Part shown: piece after piece, positions 31,289 to 40,432 of the stretch | Layout of the letters: the number at the start of each line of letters is the position of its first letter | Numbering within the stretch: the first letter of the stretch is position 1 | Source: Aldersonia sp. NBC_00410 | GTDB lineage: Bacteria > Actinomycetota > Actinomycetes > Mycobacteriales > Mycobacteriaceae | NCBI RefSeq assembly: GCF_026342035.1 | Contig: NZ_JAPENM010000004.1 | Location: 372,001 to 436,000, forward strand | DNA: 64,000 nucleotides | Direction of reading: 5' to 3' | Made by a program: the position numbers and the translations under genes | The notes under the pieces: model-generated | The model's database searches: none | Seen by the model: only the letters and a program-made list of their open reading frames with translations | Told to the model about the DNA's origin: nothing

Positions 31289-32338
31289 TCAAGCCACCTG
31301 ACTGATCGCCACCGGCAAACCGGGATTCGACGCGACATCGAGCGGCGAGGGCTGTGCACCGCCCGCGACGATGTGGGCACCGAGCGCGGCGATCATGACG
31401 CCGTTGTCCGTACACAACCGCGGTTTCGGCACGCGAAGCGTGAGACCAGCTGCAGCACAACGCTCTTCGGCCAGTGAGCGGATACGGGAATTCGCCGTCG
31501 CGCCGCCGCCGAGCACGATCGTGTCCACCCCGACATCGGTCGCGGCCCGCACCGCCTTCATGGTCAGCACGTCGGCGACCGACTCCTGAAAGCTCGCCGC
31601 CACATCGGCGATCGACACCGGCTCGCCGGCCCGATCCCGCGCTTCGACATACCGGGCCACCGCGGTCTTCACCCCGGAGAAGGAGAAGTCGTGGCGGGCG
31701 TCACGCGGTCCGGTCATGCCGCGCGGAAACGCAATCGCGGCCGAATCACCTTCGGCTGCAGCAGCATCGAGCGCAGGACCACCGGGGAAGCCGAGTCCGA
31801 GCAGTCGCGCCACCTTGTCGAACGCCTCGCCGGCGGCGTCGTCGACCGTGCTGCCCAGCTCGGTGATCGGCTTGCCGAGATCATCGACATGCAGCAGGTG
31901 GGTGTGGCCGCCGGAGACCAGCAGCGCCACACAGGCGGGCATCGGACCGTGCTCGATCGTGTCGACGGCGACATGCCCGCCGAGGTGATTCACCGCGTAG
32001 AACGGGACATCCCAGGCCGCCGCATAGGCTTTGGCCGCAGCGACCCCGACGAGCAGCGCGCCGGCGAGGCCGGGACCGATCGTGACGGCAAGCGCATCCG
32101 GTTTGCGGATACCTGCCGTGGCCAGCGCGCGCCGCATGGTCGGCCGGATCGCTTCCAGGTGTGCACGCGACGCGATTTCCGGCACCACGCCGCCGAACCG
32201 GGCATGCTGATCGACACTGGACGCGACCTCGTCCGCGAGCAGCTCGCAGGTGCCCCCCGAACGCCCGACACCATCGCGCCAGCGTACGATCCCGACACCG
32301 GTTTCGTCGCAAGAGCTTTCGATGCCCATCACGATCAT
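31289..32338 (-). CDS. tsaD: tRNA N6-threonylcarbamoyladenosine transferase TsaD
   Basis: A 349-residue ASKHA-fold enzyme that transfers threonylcarbamoyl to A37 of ANN-decoding tRNAs. Metal ligands H118 and H122 lie in NHLGGH, and the start [11 protein letters not shown] and the [13 protein letters not shown] motif are typical. Its ATG overlaps the rimI stop in an ATGA. It is the last gene of alr-tsaE-tsaB-rimI-tsaD. Confidence 0.95.
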   Translation of the reverse strand: MIVMGIESSCDETGVGIVRWRDGVGRSGGTCELLADEVASSVDQHARFGGVVPEIASRAHLEAIRPTMRRALATAGIRKPDALAVTIGPGLAGALLVGVAAAKAYAAAWDVPFYAVNHLGGHVAVDTIEHGPMPACVALLVSGGHTHLLHVDDLGKPITELGSTVDDAAGEAFDKVARLLGLGFPGGPALDAAAAEGDSAAIAFPRGMTGPRDARHDFSFSGVKTAVARYVEARDRAGEPVSIADVAASFQESVADVLTMKAVRAATDVGVDTIVLGGGATANSRIRSLAEERCAAAGLTLRVPKPRLCTDNGVMIAALGAHIVAGGAQPSPLDVASNPGLPVAISQVA

Positions 32339-32838
32339 GGCGCGGAGTTCCCTTCCTCGTGGTGCGCGCCGACGGTGGCCGGTGCGGGCCGGCGCATCGT
32401 GTACGCGTCGGCGCCGCTGGGCTGGTAATAGCGCTTGCGCACACCGAGCAGGTCGAATCCGAACTTACGGTACAACGCGATCGCGGGCTCATTGTCGGTG
32501 CGGACCTCGAGGAACACCGGGCCACCGTGCCGGTCGGCCTCCGCGAGCATCGCCGACAGCAGCGCGGTACCCGCCCCCGCGCGGTGTACGGCTGGGTCGA
32601 CGGCGATGGTGTGCACCTCGGACTCGGGATCGGATGCGCTGCCGAGTAGGGCGATTCCCGCGTATCCCACAAGTTCTTCGGCCACCGAACGCGCGGCGAA
32701 GTAGTGCGTGTGCGGGCTGGACAACTCGGCGCGGAAGGCGATCGCGGTCCACGGGTCGTCCCCGGCGAACAGTGCGTTCTCGAGTTCCACGCAGCGTGCG
32801 ATGTCGGCGTCGGTCAGCGCCTCGACCCGAATCGTCAT
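32335..32838 (-). CDS. rimI: GNAT acetyltransferase RimI
   Basis: A 167-residue GNAT protein with the acetyl-CoA loop [15 protein letters not shown] (about residues 86-100) and the late [13 protein letters not shown] motif. RimI acetylates N-terminal residues, classically of ribosomal protein S18; mycobacterial RimI has broader specificity. Both ends overlap neighbours by 4 nt (tsaB upstream, tsaD downstream), so all three are translated together. Confidence 0.92.
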   Translation of the reverse strand: MTIRVEALTDADIARCVELENALFAGDDPWTAIAFRAELSSPHTHYFAARSVAEELVGYAGIALLGSASDPESEVHTIAVDPAVHRAGAGTALLSAMLAEADRHGGPVFLEVRTDNEPAIALYRKFGFDLLGVRKRYYQPSGADAYTMRRPAPATVGAHHEEGNSAP

Positions 32839-33494
32839 CGTGCGACGACCGCCCGCTCGACGGCATCTGGTCGCCGAAGATACAGCGGGACAAGTGCTTC
32901 CGGCTCGGCCTTGGCCAGTAGCAGCTCCCGTGCGGCGTGCACGAGGCCGACCGGCGACGGCGTCTCCACCGGCTGCACGGGCAGATCGAAGAAGTCGACG
33001 TGCGACGGAGATCCCGCGATCACCTGCGCCGCACCGATATCGAGGTCGGCCGGCTTACAGACACCAGGACCCTCGATGCGTCGACCCCCGAAGTAGCGCG
33101 CCCAGTACACCTCTCGCCGGCGCGCATCGGTGACCACAAGCAGCTCCCCCGCACTCGGATCGGTGGCGGTGCCGACGTCGTGCGCGATCGCGTCGAGGCT
33201 GCACACCCCGTGCACCGGAACCTCGATGGCGTCACCGAACGCCGCGGCGGTGGCCATGCCGACGCGCAGACCGGTGAACGGTCCGGGGCCGGCCCCGACC
33301 ACCACGGCGTCGAGATCGTCGGGCTTGCGACCGATCTCGGCGAGGCATTCGAGGATGTGGGGGGTGAGCAACTCGGCATGAGCGCGCGAATCGACGGTCA
33401 CCCGGGTCGCCAACGGCTCGATCGCCGTCCGGCTCAGGTCCACGATTCCTGCGGTCACGGCGGGAGTGGAGGTGTCGAGGGCGAGGACAAGCAT
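32835..33494 (-). CDS. tsaB: tRNA threonylcarbamoyladenosine synthesis protein TsaB
   Basis: A 219-residue paralogue of TsaD without the metal histidines. It scaffolds the TsaBDE complex. The start LVLALDTSTPAVTAGI and VGAGPGPFTGLRVGMATA are diagnostic. The ATG at 33494 is chosen, because MLVLALDTS is the family start; an ATG at 33524 in frame is also possible. Its stop overlaps the rimI start. Confidence 0.93.
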   Translation of the reverse strand: MLVLALDTSTPAVTAGIVDLSRTAIEPLATRVTVDSRAHAELLTPHILECLAEIGRKPDDLDAVVVGAGPGPFTGLRVGMATAAAFGDAIEVPVHGVCSLDAIAHDVGTATDPSAGELLVVTDARRREVYWARYFGGRRIEGPGVCKPADLDIGAAQVIAGSPSHVDFFDLPVQPVETPSPVGLVHAARELLLAKAEPEALVPLYLRRPDAVERAVVAR

Positions 33495-33546
33495 GATGGT
33501 GCAACGATACCCGCTGGTCAGCACGCCGCCGGCGGCCGGGCATTCC

Positions 33547-34005
33547 CTAGCTGCGCGTCACCCAGTCCCAGCTGATCGTGCGCACCTCGGAATCGGGTTC
33601 GCGCCGCAGCCGTACCTGGAGATGGCGGGTGGCGAGATGCTCGACCAACCCGCTGCCCCACTCCACCACCACGACGGCATCGTGCAGGTCGGTGTCGAGG
33701 TCGAGGGCATCGAGATCATCGAGCGCGCCCGGCCCGTCCCCGAGCCGGTAGGCATCGACGTGCACCATCGCGACGGGCGGCCCGTCGACCCGATCTCCCG
33801 CGGGATGCAGTCGGGCGATGATGAACGTCGGCGAACTGACCCGGCCCTGGACGCCGAGGCCGGCCGCGATTCCGCGCGTTAGTGCCGTCTTGCCCGCGCC
33901 GAGCGGTCCGTCGAGCACCACCAGATCGCCGGCACGCAGCTCGCGGGCCAGTTCGCGGCCCAACTCCTCGGTGTCGGCGACGGTCGCCGGCCTGCGCTCA
34001 GCCAA
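33547..34005 (-). CDS. tsaE: tRNA threonylcarbamoyladenosine ATPase TsaE
   Basis: A 152-residue P-loop ATPase of the t6A pathway. The Walker A is GPLGAGKT (33-40) and the motif VVVEWGSGLVEHL is typical of TsaE. The only start available in frame near the expected N-terminus is a TTG at 34005, without a clear ribosome binding site. It lies 96 nt after alr. Confidence 0.92.
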   Translation of the reverse strand: MAERRPATVADTEELGRELARELRAGDLVVLDGPLGAGKTALTRGIAAGLGVQGRVSSPTFIIARLHPAGDRVDGPPVAMVHVDAYRLGDGPGALDDLDALDLDTDLHDAVVVVEWGSGLVEHLATRHLQVRLRREPDSEVRTISWDWVTRS

Positions 34006-34101
34006 CGGAGCGGCCGAGTTCGCTGCGCGGCACTGCGGCCATCGCCTCCGCGTTGCGGAACGGGATGCTCGGATCGCGGCGGGTGGCTGCCCGGCGAGCG
34101 C

Positions 34102-35283
34102 TCACGCTAGTTCTCCACCGTGCGTGTACGTGCGCACGGTGCGACCGCGGATACCGGTCACCACCTCGTAGTGGATGGTGTTCAGCGTGTCCGCCCAGTC
34201 CTGCGCGATCGGCTCGCCTGCTGCACCGGAACCGAAGAAGATCGCGGAATCGCCCTCGCGCACCGTGGGGGGCAACGGGCCGAGATCGACGACCACCTGA
34301 TCCATACACACCCGGCCGATCGACGGGCGTCGCACGCCACCGAGCAGCACCTCGAACCGTCCACCGAGCGCGCGGGGGATGCCGTCCGCGTAGCCGAGCG
34401 GCAGCAGCGCGACGTGTGTGTCGTGCGGTGCAATCCACTCGTGCCCATAGGAGACGCCCTCGCCCGCCGCGACCTCCTTGACCAGCGCGACCCGGCCACG
34501 CAGCGTCATCGCGGGCCGCAAGCCGAGTTGGCCCCGCTCCGGGATCGGCGAGAGTCCGTAGATGGCGATGCCTGGGCGCACCATGTCGAAGGCCAGGTCC
34601 GGCCTGGTCAGCGTGGCGGCAGAGTTGGACAGGTGCACCAGTTCCGGGGTCAGCCCGATCCGCTTCGCCGCGGTGATCGCGTCGACGAACCGGTCCCGCT
34701 GTACCTCGACGATGGGATGGTCGGGTTCGTCGGCGTGCGCCAGGTGGGAGAAGATCGCCCGGAACCGCACCGCCCGCTCGGCTTCCAGTTTGGCCAGCTC
34801 GTCGAGCAGCACCGGGTACTCGTGTGGCGAGGCGCCGTTGCGGTTGAGGCCGGTGTCCACCTTCACCGACACCGTCGCCGTCCGTCCGCGTGCCCGCGCG
34901 GCGGCACCAACCGCGCGCAGGTGGGCTGCCGACGAAACGCCGATCTCGACATCCGCGTCGATCGCGGCGGCGAAATCGGCGTCGGAGGTGTTCAGCCAGC
35001 TCAAGATCGGGGCCTCGATGCCGGCAGCGCGCAGTTCGATGGCTTCCGCGATGGTGGTGACACCGAGTTCCCGTGCGCCCGCAGCGAGCGCGGTGCGCGC
35101 TACGGCCACCGCGCCATGGTTGTAGGCGTCGGCCTTCACCACCGCCATCACGGCCGCAGTACCGGCATGCTCGCGCAACACCTCGACGTTCGCAGCGATG
35201 GCGTCGAGATCGATCACTGCCTCGGCTTGCGCGGCGACGGGCTCCTCCGCCGGTACCGAGGTGAGTTCGATCGGATCTGTCAT
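34102..35283 (-). CDS. alr: Alanine racemase
   Basis: A 393-residue PLP enzyme that supplies D-alanine for peptidoglycan. The PLP lysine is K50 ([10 protein letters not shown]), and the second catalytic base tyrosine lies in GVSYGHEW. The ATG at 35283 (MTDPIELTS) is chosen over 35304. It heads the t6A gene set, as in M. tuberculosis Rv3423c-Rv3419c. It follows nnr with a 54-nt gap. Confidence 0.95.
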   Translation of the reverse strand: MTDPIELTSVPAEEPVAAQAEAVIDLDAIAANVEVLREHAGTAAVMAVVKADAYNHGAVAVARTALAAGARELGVTTIAEAIELRAAGIEAPILSWLNTSDADFAAAIDADVEIGVSSAAHLRAVGAAARARGRTATVSVKVDTGLNRNGASPHEYPVLLDELAKLEAERAVRFRAIFSHLAHADEPDHPIVEVQRDRFVDAITAAKRIGLTPELVHLSNSAATLTRPDLAFDMVRPGIAIYGLSPIPERGQLGLRPAMTLRGRVALVKEVAAGEGVSYGHEWIAPHDTHVALLPLGYADGIPRALGGRFEVLLGGVRRPSIGRVCMDQVVVDLGPLPPTVREGDSAIFFGSGAAGEPIAQDWADTLNTIHYEVVTGIRGRTVRTYTHGGELA

Positions 35284-35337
35284 CACAACCCGTAATCCTG
35301 CCACCGGACCGCGCGACGAACCGCCGCGGGCGGCAGC

Positions 35338-36801
35338 TCAGCGTGCCGCAGCCTGCTGCCGAAGCACCGCGATTGCCGCCCTGACCTGTGCGAGAAGAGT
35401 TCCGGCCGAGATCGGCGCGGTGCCGGACCCGGCGCTGGATGCGGCGAGGTTTGCGGCCAGCGCGTGCGCGCGCGCACCAGCCGCGGCCGCCGTACGCGAG
35501 TCGATTCCCGTGGACAGCAAGGCTCCGATGATCCCGGACAACACGTCCCCGGCGCCTGCGGTCGCGGCCCACGACCCGCCGGCCTCGCTGACCAGCGTCG
35601 GACCGTCGGGGCTCGCGATCAGCGTCGCACGGCCCTTGAGCAGCACCGTGACACCCCAATCGGCGGCGAATGTCCGCACGGCGCCAACCCGGTCCACGCC
35701 GGGCTCGGTGCCGGTCAACCGGGCGAACTCGCCGGCGTGCGGCGTCAGCACGGTCGGGGCACTGCGGTTGCGCACCAACTCGGGGTGCCGCGCGAGCACC
35801 GTCAACCCGTCGGCGTCGACGAGCACCGGCAGCTCGCTATCGAGAACGGCGCGCAGCGTATCGAGTGCGGCATCGTCGGTGCCCGAGCCGGGCCCGTAGA
35901 TCCACGCCTGGACCCGGCCGGTGTCGGCGACGCTGCCGGTCGCGACCACCTCCGGGCTGTGCGCGAGCACCTGTTCGGCGCCGGATCCGGCGTAACGCAC
36001 CATGCCCGAGGTGGCGGCGACCGCGGCACCGGTGCACAGCACCGCCGCGCCGGGATAGGCGGCGCTGCCCGCGCTGATGCCGACCACGCCCTGGCTGTAC
36101 TTGTCGTCGATCGCGTCCGGAACCGGCCACAGGGCGCCGACCTCGGCCGGCTCCAGCGCCTGCAGGCTCGCCGGCGGGGGTGCGAGCCCGATCGGGACGA
36201 ACTCGACCCGGCCGCAGTACGGCGCGGCCAGTGCGTGCACCGGCTTGAGCGCGCCGAATCCGACGGTCACCGCCGCGCGCACCGCGGGCCCGGACACCGC
36301 ACCCGTGTCGGGGTCCACCCCGCTGGGCAGATCCGCCGCAACGATAGGGGCGTGCACACCGGCGACGATGCGCGCCGCGTCCGGACGCAGGGGCCCGGTG
36401 CCGGAGATTCCGACGATGCCGTCGATCACCAGGTCCGCTTCCGCCAATGCCGCGTCGAGATCCACCGATCCCAGGTCGGCAAGGGCTCGTCCGCCCGAAT
36501 TGCGCAGTGCGGCAAGCCCTTCCGAGTGCGCACGTTCGGGCTTCAGCAGTAGCGCCGTCACCGCCACACCGCGGCGGCGCAATATCGAACCGGCCCACAG
36601 CGCGTCGCCGCCGTTGTCGCCCGACCCGACCAGCAGACAGACCCGCCGCCCAGCCACCCCACCGGTCCGGGCGCGCAACTCTGCCGCGCACACCCGCGCG
36701 AGACCGTAGGCGGCGCGGTACATCGGGACGCCCGCGGCGACCTGCTCGAACAACACCGCCTCGGCCGCACGCACCTCGTCCGCGGTGTAATAGTCGCGCA
36801 T
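35338..36801 (-). CDS. nnr: Bifunctional NAD(P)H-hydrate epimerase/dehydratase
   Basis: A 487-residue repair enzyme for hydrated NAD(P)H. The N-terminal YjeF_N epimerase domain has GSGDNGGD (59-66). The C-terminal ribokinase-like dehydratase domain has TPHAGEFARL and GAGDVLSGIIGAL. The ATG at 36801 (MRDYYTADEVR) is the family start. It is divergent from the cupredoxin gene with about 60 nt between. Confidence 0.94.
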   Translation of the reverse strand: MRDYYTADEVRAAEAVLFEQVAAGVPMYRAAYGLARVCAAELRARTGGVAGRRVCLLVGSGDNGGDALWAGSILRRRGVAVTALLLKPERAHSEGLAALRNSGGRALADLGSVDLDAALAEADLVIDGIVGISGTGPLRPDAARIVAGVHAPIVAADLPSGVDPDTGAVSGPAVRAAVTVGFGALKPVHALAAPYCGRVEFVPIGLAPPPASLQALEPAEVGALWPVPDAIDDKYSQGVVGISAGSAAYPGAAVLCTGAAVAATSGMVRYAGSGAEQVLAHSPEVVATGSVADTGRVQAWIYGPGSGTDDAALDTLRAVLDSELPVLVDADGLTVLARHPELVRNRSAPTVLTPHAGEFARLTGTEPGVDRVGAVRTFAADWGVTVLLKGRATLIASPDGPTLVSEAGGSWAATAGAGDVLSGIIGALLSTGIDSRTAAAAGARAHALAANLAASSAGSGTAPISAGTLLAQVRAAIAVLRQQAAAR

Positions 36802-36860
36802 GGCGTACCTCCAGGTGGGCACATCGTGCTCGTGGACTGCTGCGAGACTACGCTCGCCTG

Positions 36861-37289
36861 ATGCAAAAACGCTTTCGTCTCGTCATCACCGGAATCGCCG
36901 TGGTCACAGCACTTTCGGCGTGCAGTAGCGAGGAGTCCGCGACCAACGCGGAAGCCACCTCGACGACCTCCACCTCATCCGCGACCGCCGTCGACGGCTC
37001 GCCGGTGCCCACCTCGGCGGCAGCCGACGAGGTCGCCGAGACCGTCGAGGTGAAGGACATGGCATTCGAGCCGGCCACCGTGACGATCGACGCAGGCGAG
37101 GTCGTGAAGTGGGAGTTCAAGGACGGCGGCGTGCCGCATGCGGTGCAGGGGCTCGGCGACAGCGGGATGGAATTGAGTAGCCCGATCCTCAAATCCGGTA
37201 GCTACAGCCACGGGTTCGCCACGCCGGGAACCTACGACTACATCTGCCCGCTGCACCCCGAGATGCGCGCCACCGTCATCGTCCGCTGA
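36861..37289 (+). CDS. Cupredoxin-domain lipoprotein (plastocyanin-like)
   Basis: A 142-residue exported copper protein. A short signal peptide ends in the lipobox LSAC, with lipidation at C21, followed by a Thr/Ser-rich linker (about 22-57). The cupredoxin domain has all type 1 copper ligands: H93 (VPHAV), C129, H132 and M135 in YICPLHPEM. Such proteins carry electrons or bind copper at the cell surface. A copper enzyme partner is not seen nearby. The ATG follows immediately on a likely short leader. Confidence 0.88.
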   Translation: MQKRFRLVITGIAVVTALSACSSEESATNAEATSTTSTSSATAVDGSPVPTSAAADEVAETVEVKDMAFEPATVTIDAGEVVKWEFKDGGVPHAVQGLGDSGMELSSPILKSGSYSHGFATPGTYDYICPLHPEMRATVIVR

Positions 37290-37302
37290 GCTGCGCTACT
37301 CG

Positions 37303-39168
37303 CTACTCGACGGTCACCGACTTGGCGAGGTTGCGCGGCTTGTCCACGTCGTAGCCCCGCGCCTGGGCGATCTCGGCGGCAAAGATCTGCAGCGGCACCG
37401 TCGAGAGCAGCGGCTGCAACAGCGTGGGCGCCGACGGGATTTCGATCAGGTCGTCGGCAAACGGACGCACCGTGTCGTCGCCCTCCTCGGCGATGACGAT
37501 CGTCCGCGCACCGCGCGCCTGGATCTCGCGGATATTGCTGAGCAGCTTCGAGTGCAGCACCGCGCGCCCCTTCGGCGACGGCATCACCACGATGACCGGC
37601 AGCCCGTCCTCGATCAGCGCGATCGGGCCGTGCTTGAGCTCACCCGCGGCGAAGCCCTCGGCGTGCATGTAGGCGAGTTCCTTCAGCTTGAGCGCACCCT
37701 CGAGCGCCACCGGGTAGCCGACGTGCCTACCCAGGAACAGCACGGTCGGCGAATCCGCCAGCTCCCGTGCGAGCGCCCGAACCGCGGGCGCCGTGTCGAG
37801 CACCTGCTGCACCAACTCGGGCATCGACTCGAGTTCGGCGTACTCGCGCGCCACCTCGTCCGGGTACTTCGTGCCGCGCGCCTGCGCCAGCGCGAGGCCG
37901 ACGAGGTAGTTCGCGGCAACCTGCGCGAGGAACGCCTTGGTCGAGGCGACACCGATCTCCGGTCCCGCCCGGGTGTAGAGCACCGCGTCCGCCTCGCGCG
38001 GAATCTGGGCACCGTTGGTATTGCACACCGCGAGCACGCGGGCCTTCTGTGTCTTCGCGTGCCGCACCGCTTCGAGGGTGTCCGCGGTTTCGCCGGACTG
38101 AGAGATCGCCACCACCAGCGTGGACCGGTCCAAGACCGGGTCGCGGTAGCGGAATTCGCTGGCGAGCTCCACCTCCACCGGGAGCCGGGTCCAATGCTCG
38201 ATCGCGTACTTGGCCAGCAGCCCGGAGTGGTAGGCCGAACCGCATGCCACCACGAAGACCTTGTCGACCTCGCGGAGCTCCTGATCGTTGAGCCGCTGCT
38301 CGTCCAGCACGATCCGGCCGTTGGCGAAGTGCCCGATCAGCGTGTCCCGCACCGCGGCGGGCTGCTCCTCGATCTCCTTGAGCATGAAATAGTCGTGGCC
38401 GCCCTTCTCGGCGGCGGCGAGATCCCAGTCGATCCGGAACGGCCGCGACGGGACCTCGGTGTTCCCGTCGAAGTCGGTGATCGCGTAGTCGCTGTCGGTG
38501 ATCACGACCATCTGGTCCTGACCGAGTTCCACCGCGTCGCGGGTGTGCTCGATGAACGCGGCGACATCGGATGCGACGAACATCTCGCCCTCACCAACGC
38601 CGACGACCAGCGGAGTGGAGCGCCGCGCGGCGACGATCTTGCCCGGATGATCGCCGTGGGTGAAGACAAGAGTGAAGGCACCCTCCAGCCGGCGCAGCAC
38701 GGCGGCGGCACTGGCGACGAAATCGCCGGCGGTCGGGCCGTCCGCGTACGCGCGGGCGACCAGGTGGACGGCCACCTCGGTGTCGGTATCGCTGTGGAAC
38801 TCGACTCCGACATCTTCGAGCTCACGCCGCAGCGGCGCGAAGTTCTCGATGATGCCGTTGTGCACGACGGCCACTTTGCTGGTGGCGTCCCGGTGCGGGT
38901 GGGCGTTGCGGTCCGTCGGTGCGCCGTGGGTGGCCCACCGCGTGTGACCCATACCGGCCGTCCCGGGGAACGCGCCCTCGCCGAGGTCGGCCAGTTCGGC
39001 CTCCAGATTGTGCAGGCGACCTGCCTTACGTTCGACCGCCGTCGCGCCGACCCCGTCGAGAATCGCGATGCCTGCCGAGTCGTATCCCCGATAGTCCATT
39101 CGACGCAGCGCCTCGACGACCACGCCGAGGGCAGGCCGATGGCCGACGTAACCCACGATTCCGCACAT
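37303..39168 (-). CDS. glmS: Glutamine-fructose-6-phosphate aminotransferase
   Basis: A 621-residue enzyme that makes glucosamine-6-phosphate for the cell wall. The N-terminal glutaminase domain begins MCGIVGYVG, with Cys2 becoming the nucleophile after Met removal. Two SIS domains follow, with VACGSAYHSG and SQSGETADT, and the C-terminal KSVTVE is typical. The ATG at 39168 is fixed by the conserved start. There is no ribozyme-like leader. glmM lies 3.8 kb downstream. Confidence 0.96.
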   Translation of the reverse strand: MCGIVGYVGHRPALGVVVEALRRMDYRGYDSAGIAILDGVGATAVERKAGRLHNLEAELADLGEGAFPGTAGMGHTRWATHGAPTDRNAHPHRDATSKVAVVHNGIIENFAPLRRELEDVGVEFHSDTDTEVAVHLVARAYADGPTAGDFVASAAAVLRRLEGAFTLVFTHGDHPGKIVAARRSTPLVVGVGEGEMFVASDVAAFIEHTRDAVELGQDQMVVITDSDYAITDFDGNTEVPSRPFRIDWDLAAAEKGGHDYFMLKEIEEQPAAVRDTLIGHFANGRIVLDEQRLNDQELREVDKVFVVACGSAYHSGLLAKYAIEHWTRLPVEVELASEFRYRDPVLDRSTLVVAISQSGETADTLEAVRHAKTQKARVLAVCNTNGAQIPREADAVLYTRAGPEIGVASTKAFLAQVAANYLVGLALAQARGTKYPDEVAREYAELESMPELVQQVLDTAPAVRALARELADSPTVLFLGRHVGYPVALEGALKLKELAYMHAEGFAAGELKHGPIALIEDGLPVIVVMPSPKGRAVLHSKLLSNIREIQARGARTIVIAEEGDDTVRPFADDLIEIPSAPTLLQPLLSTVPLQIFAAEIAQARGYDVDKPRNLAKSVTVE

Positions 39169-39275
39169 GGCTCTCCAGGGTACTTGGGGGTGAATTTCGC
39201 GCGAATCGACATCCGTGGCGGGCGCGTGTCGCATCCGAAGTCGGATCGGCCAGGGGATCCGTTACGGTCGACACC

Positions 39276-40133
39276 GTGTCGGCATCCGTGAAGTCACTGC
39301 TCAACAAGCTGTCCAGTCGCGGCCCGCATCGGGTGTTGCGCGGCGACTTGGCGTTTGCCGGGCAGCCCGGCGTGGTGTTCACCCCGGAAGAGGGTCTCGG
39401 GCTGCCCGCCGTCGCGTTCGGGCACGGCTGGCTGACCGCGGTCGACAACTACCGCACGCTGCTCGAGCACCTCGCGTCCTGGGGCATCGTCGCCGCCGCG
39501 CCGAACACCGAGCGCGGACCGGTTCCCTCGCACCTGGGTCTGGCGGCCGACCTTTCCACGACGCTGGACATCTGCCGCGAGGTCCGCCTCGGCAACGGCA
39601 AGATCAGCGTTCACCCGGACAAGCTCGCGCTGGCCGGGCACGGCATGGGCGCCGGAGCCGCCGTGCTCGCGGCCACTCGGCGCAGCGATATCGCCGCGGT
39701 CGCGGCGCTGTTTCCCGCACCGACCGCACCTCCGGCCGAATTGGCGGCCGCGAAGGTGGACGCGCCGGGGCTGATCGTCGGCGGGGCGCTCGACCTGCGC
39801 GCGAGCGACTCGAATGCCACCGCGCTCGCCGCGGCATGGCGTGGACCGGCGGTGCTGCGCTCGGTACACAAGGCTCGGCACAACGGGATCGTGGAGGGCC
39901 GACGGGTGCTCGCCGCGCTCGGCGCGGGGAAGCACGAGACCGGCACGGCCCGCGTCACGCGCGCGCTGCTGACCGGATTCCTGCTGCACGTGCTCGACGA
40001 CGACAACGCCTATTCGGCTTTCGTCGACGCCGATGAGCACTTCCCGAAGACCACGACGGTTGATCCGCATGCCCCCGTCGAACCGGAGAAGACGTCGCGG
40101 GTGAGCCAGGTGCGCGCGGTCATCGGACGCTGA
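39276..40133 (+). CDS. Alpha/beta-hydrolase-fold protein lacking the nucleophile serine (Rv3438-like)
   Basis: A 285-residue protein of the dienelactone-hydrolase/chlorophyllase-like group. FGHGWLTAVDNYRTLLEHLA holds the oxyanion region and HPDKLALAGHGMGAGAAVLA is the nucleophile elbow. There the usual GxSxG reads GHGMG, with glycine in place of serine. A late Asp region and KARHNG carry the other triad positions. It may be inactive or use another chemistry. The GTG at 39276 has TACGGT exactly 7 nt upstream, a leaderless layout. It is divergent from glmS, as Rv3438 is. Confidence 0.8.
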   Translation: MSASVKSLLNKLSSRGPHRVLRGDLAFAGQPGVVFTPEEGLGLPAVAFGHGWLTAVDNYRTLLEHLASWGIVAAAPNTERGPVPSHLGLAADLSTTLDICREVRLGNGKISVHPDKLALAGHGMGAGAAVLAATRRSDIAAVAALFPAPTAPPAELAAAKVDAPGLIVGGALDLRASDSNATALAAAWRGPAVLRSVHKARHNGIVEGRRVLAALGAGKHETGTARVTRALLTGFLLHVLDDDNAYSAFVDADEHFPKTTTVDPHAPVEPEKTSRVSQVRAVIGR

Positions 40134-40197
40134 GCGCAGCTCACATTGGTTGCTGAGCGCAGCTCACATCGGACGCTGAGCGCAGCTCAGCTGAGCC
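40121..40197. repeat. 23-bp tandem repeat at the 3' end of the hydrolase gene
   Basis: Units TGAGCGCAGCTCACATTGGT + TGC (40131-40153) and a near copy (40154-40176), then a partial copy to 40197. The gene's last codons CATCGGACGC (40121-40130) recur at the end of unit 2, so the array looks like slippage duplications of the stop-codon region. Confidence 0.8.
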
Positions 40198-40432
40198 AGC
40201 TCTGTGGCGGTTCCGGCTCCGCCTCGGGCCGGTCGAGCTGCGGAGCCGGTGTCGTCGCGGTACCCGGCTGAGCCACCACCGGCGGTGCGCATGGCCCCTC
40301 GCGCGGCAGCCGGGACAACCACGCTGCCCTTGCCGCAGCCGCGCGCCCGATCGCATCGATCCGTTCGACGATTCGGTCGGTCACCATCCGATGATCGGCC
40401 GCGATTCGCTCGATCTCGAAGCGTGCGGTCAC
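40187..40432 (-). CDS. Small hypothetical protein of the glmS-glmM type VII-like unit
   Basis: An 81-residue protein. The first about 45 residues are helical (RFEIERIAADHRMVTDRIVE and on to AAWLSRLPREG), the rest Pro-rich and probably disordered. Its ATG overlaps the stop of the upstream gene by 4 nt. No similarity is recognised. The coupled layout, short helical part and Pro-rich tail fit an accessory to the WXG-like pair upstream. Confidence 0.6.
   Translation of the reverse strand: MTARFEIERIAADHRMVTDRIVERIDAIGRAAAARAAWLSRLPREGPCAPPVVAQPGTATTPAPQLDRPEAEPEPPQSWLS

Noticed and set aside
34006-34101. Extra gene between alr and tsaE
   Set aside because: Some relatives have an alpha/beta hydrolase here, but the 96 nt are too short and show no recognisable remnant.
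33998-35659. 553-codon minus-strand open frame over alr
   Set aside because: Same strand but another frame than alr; composition is Arg/Gly/Ala-rich and lacks motifs, whereas alr has all PLP and catalytic residues.
37289-39275. glmS ribozyme or riboswitch
   Set aside because: The about 107 nt before the glmS start show no ribozyme-like fold and actinobacterial glmS genes are not known to carry it.
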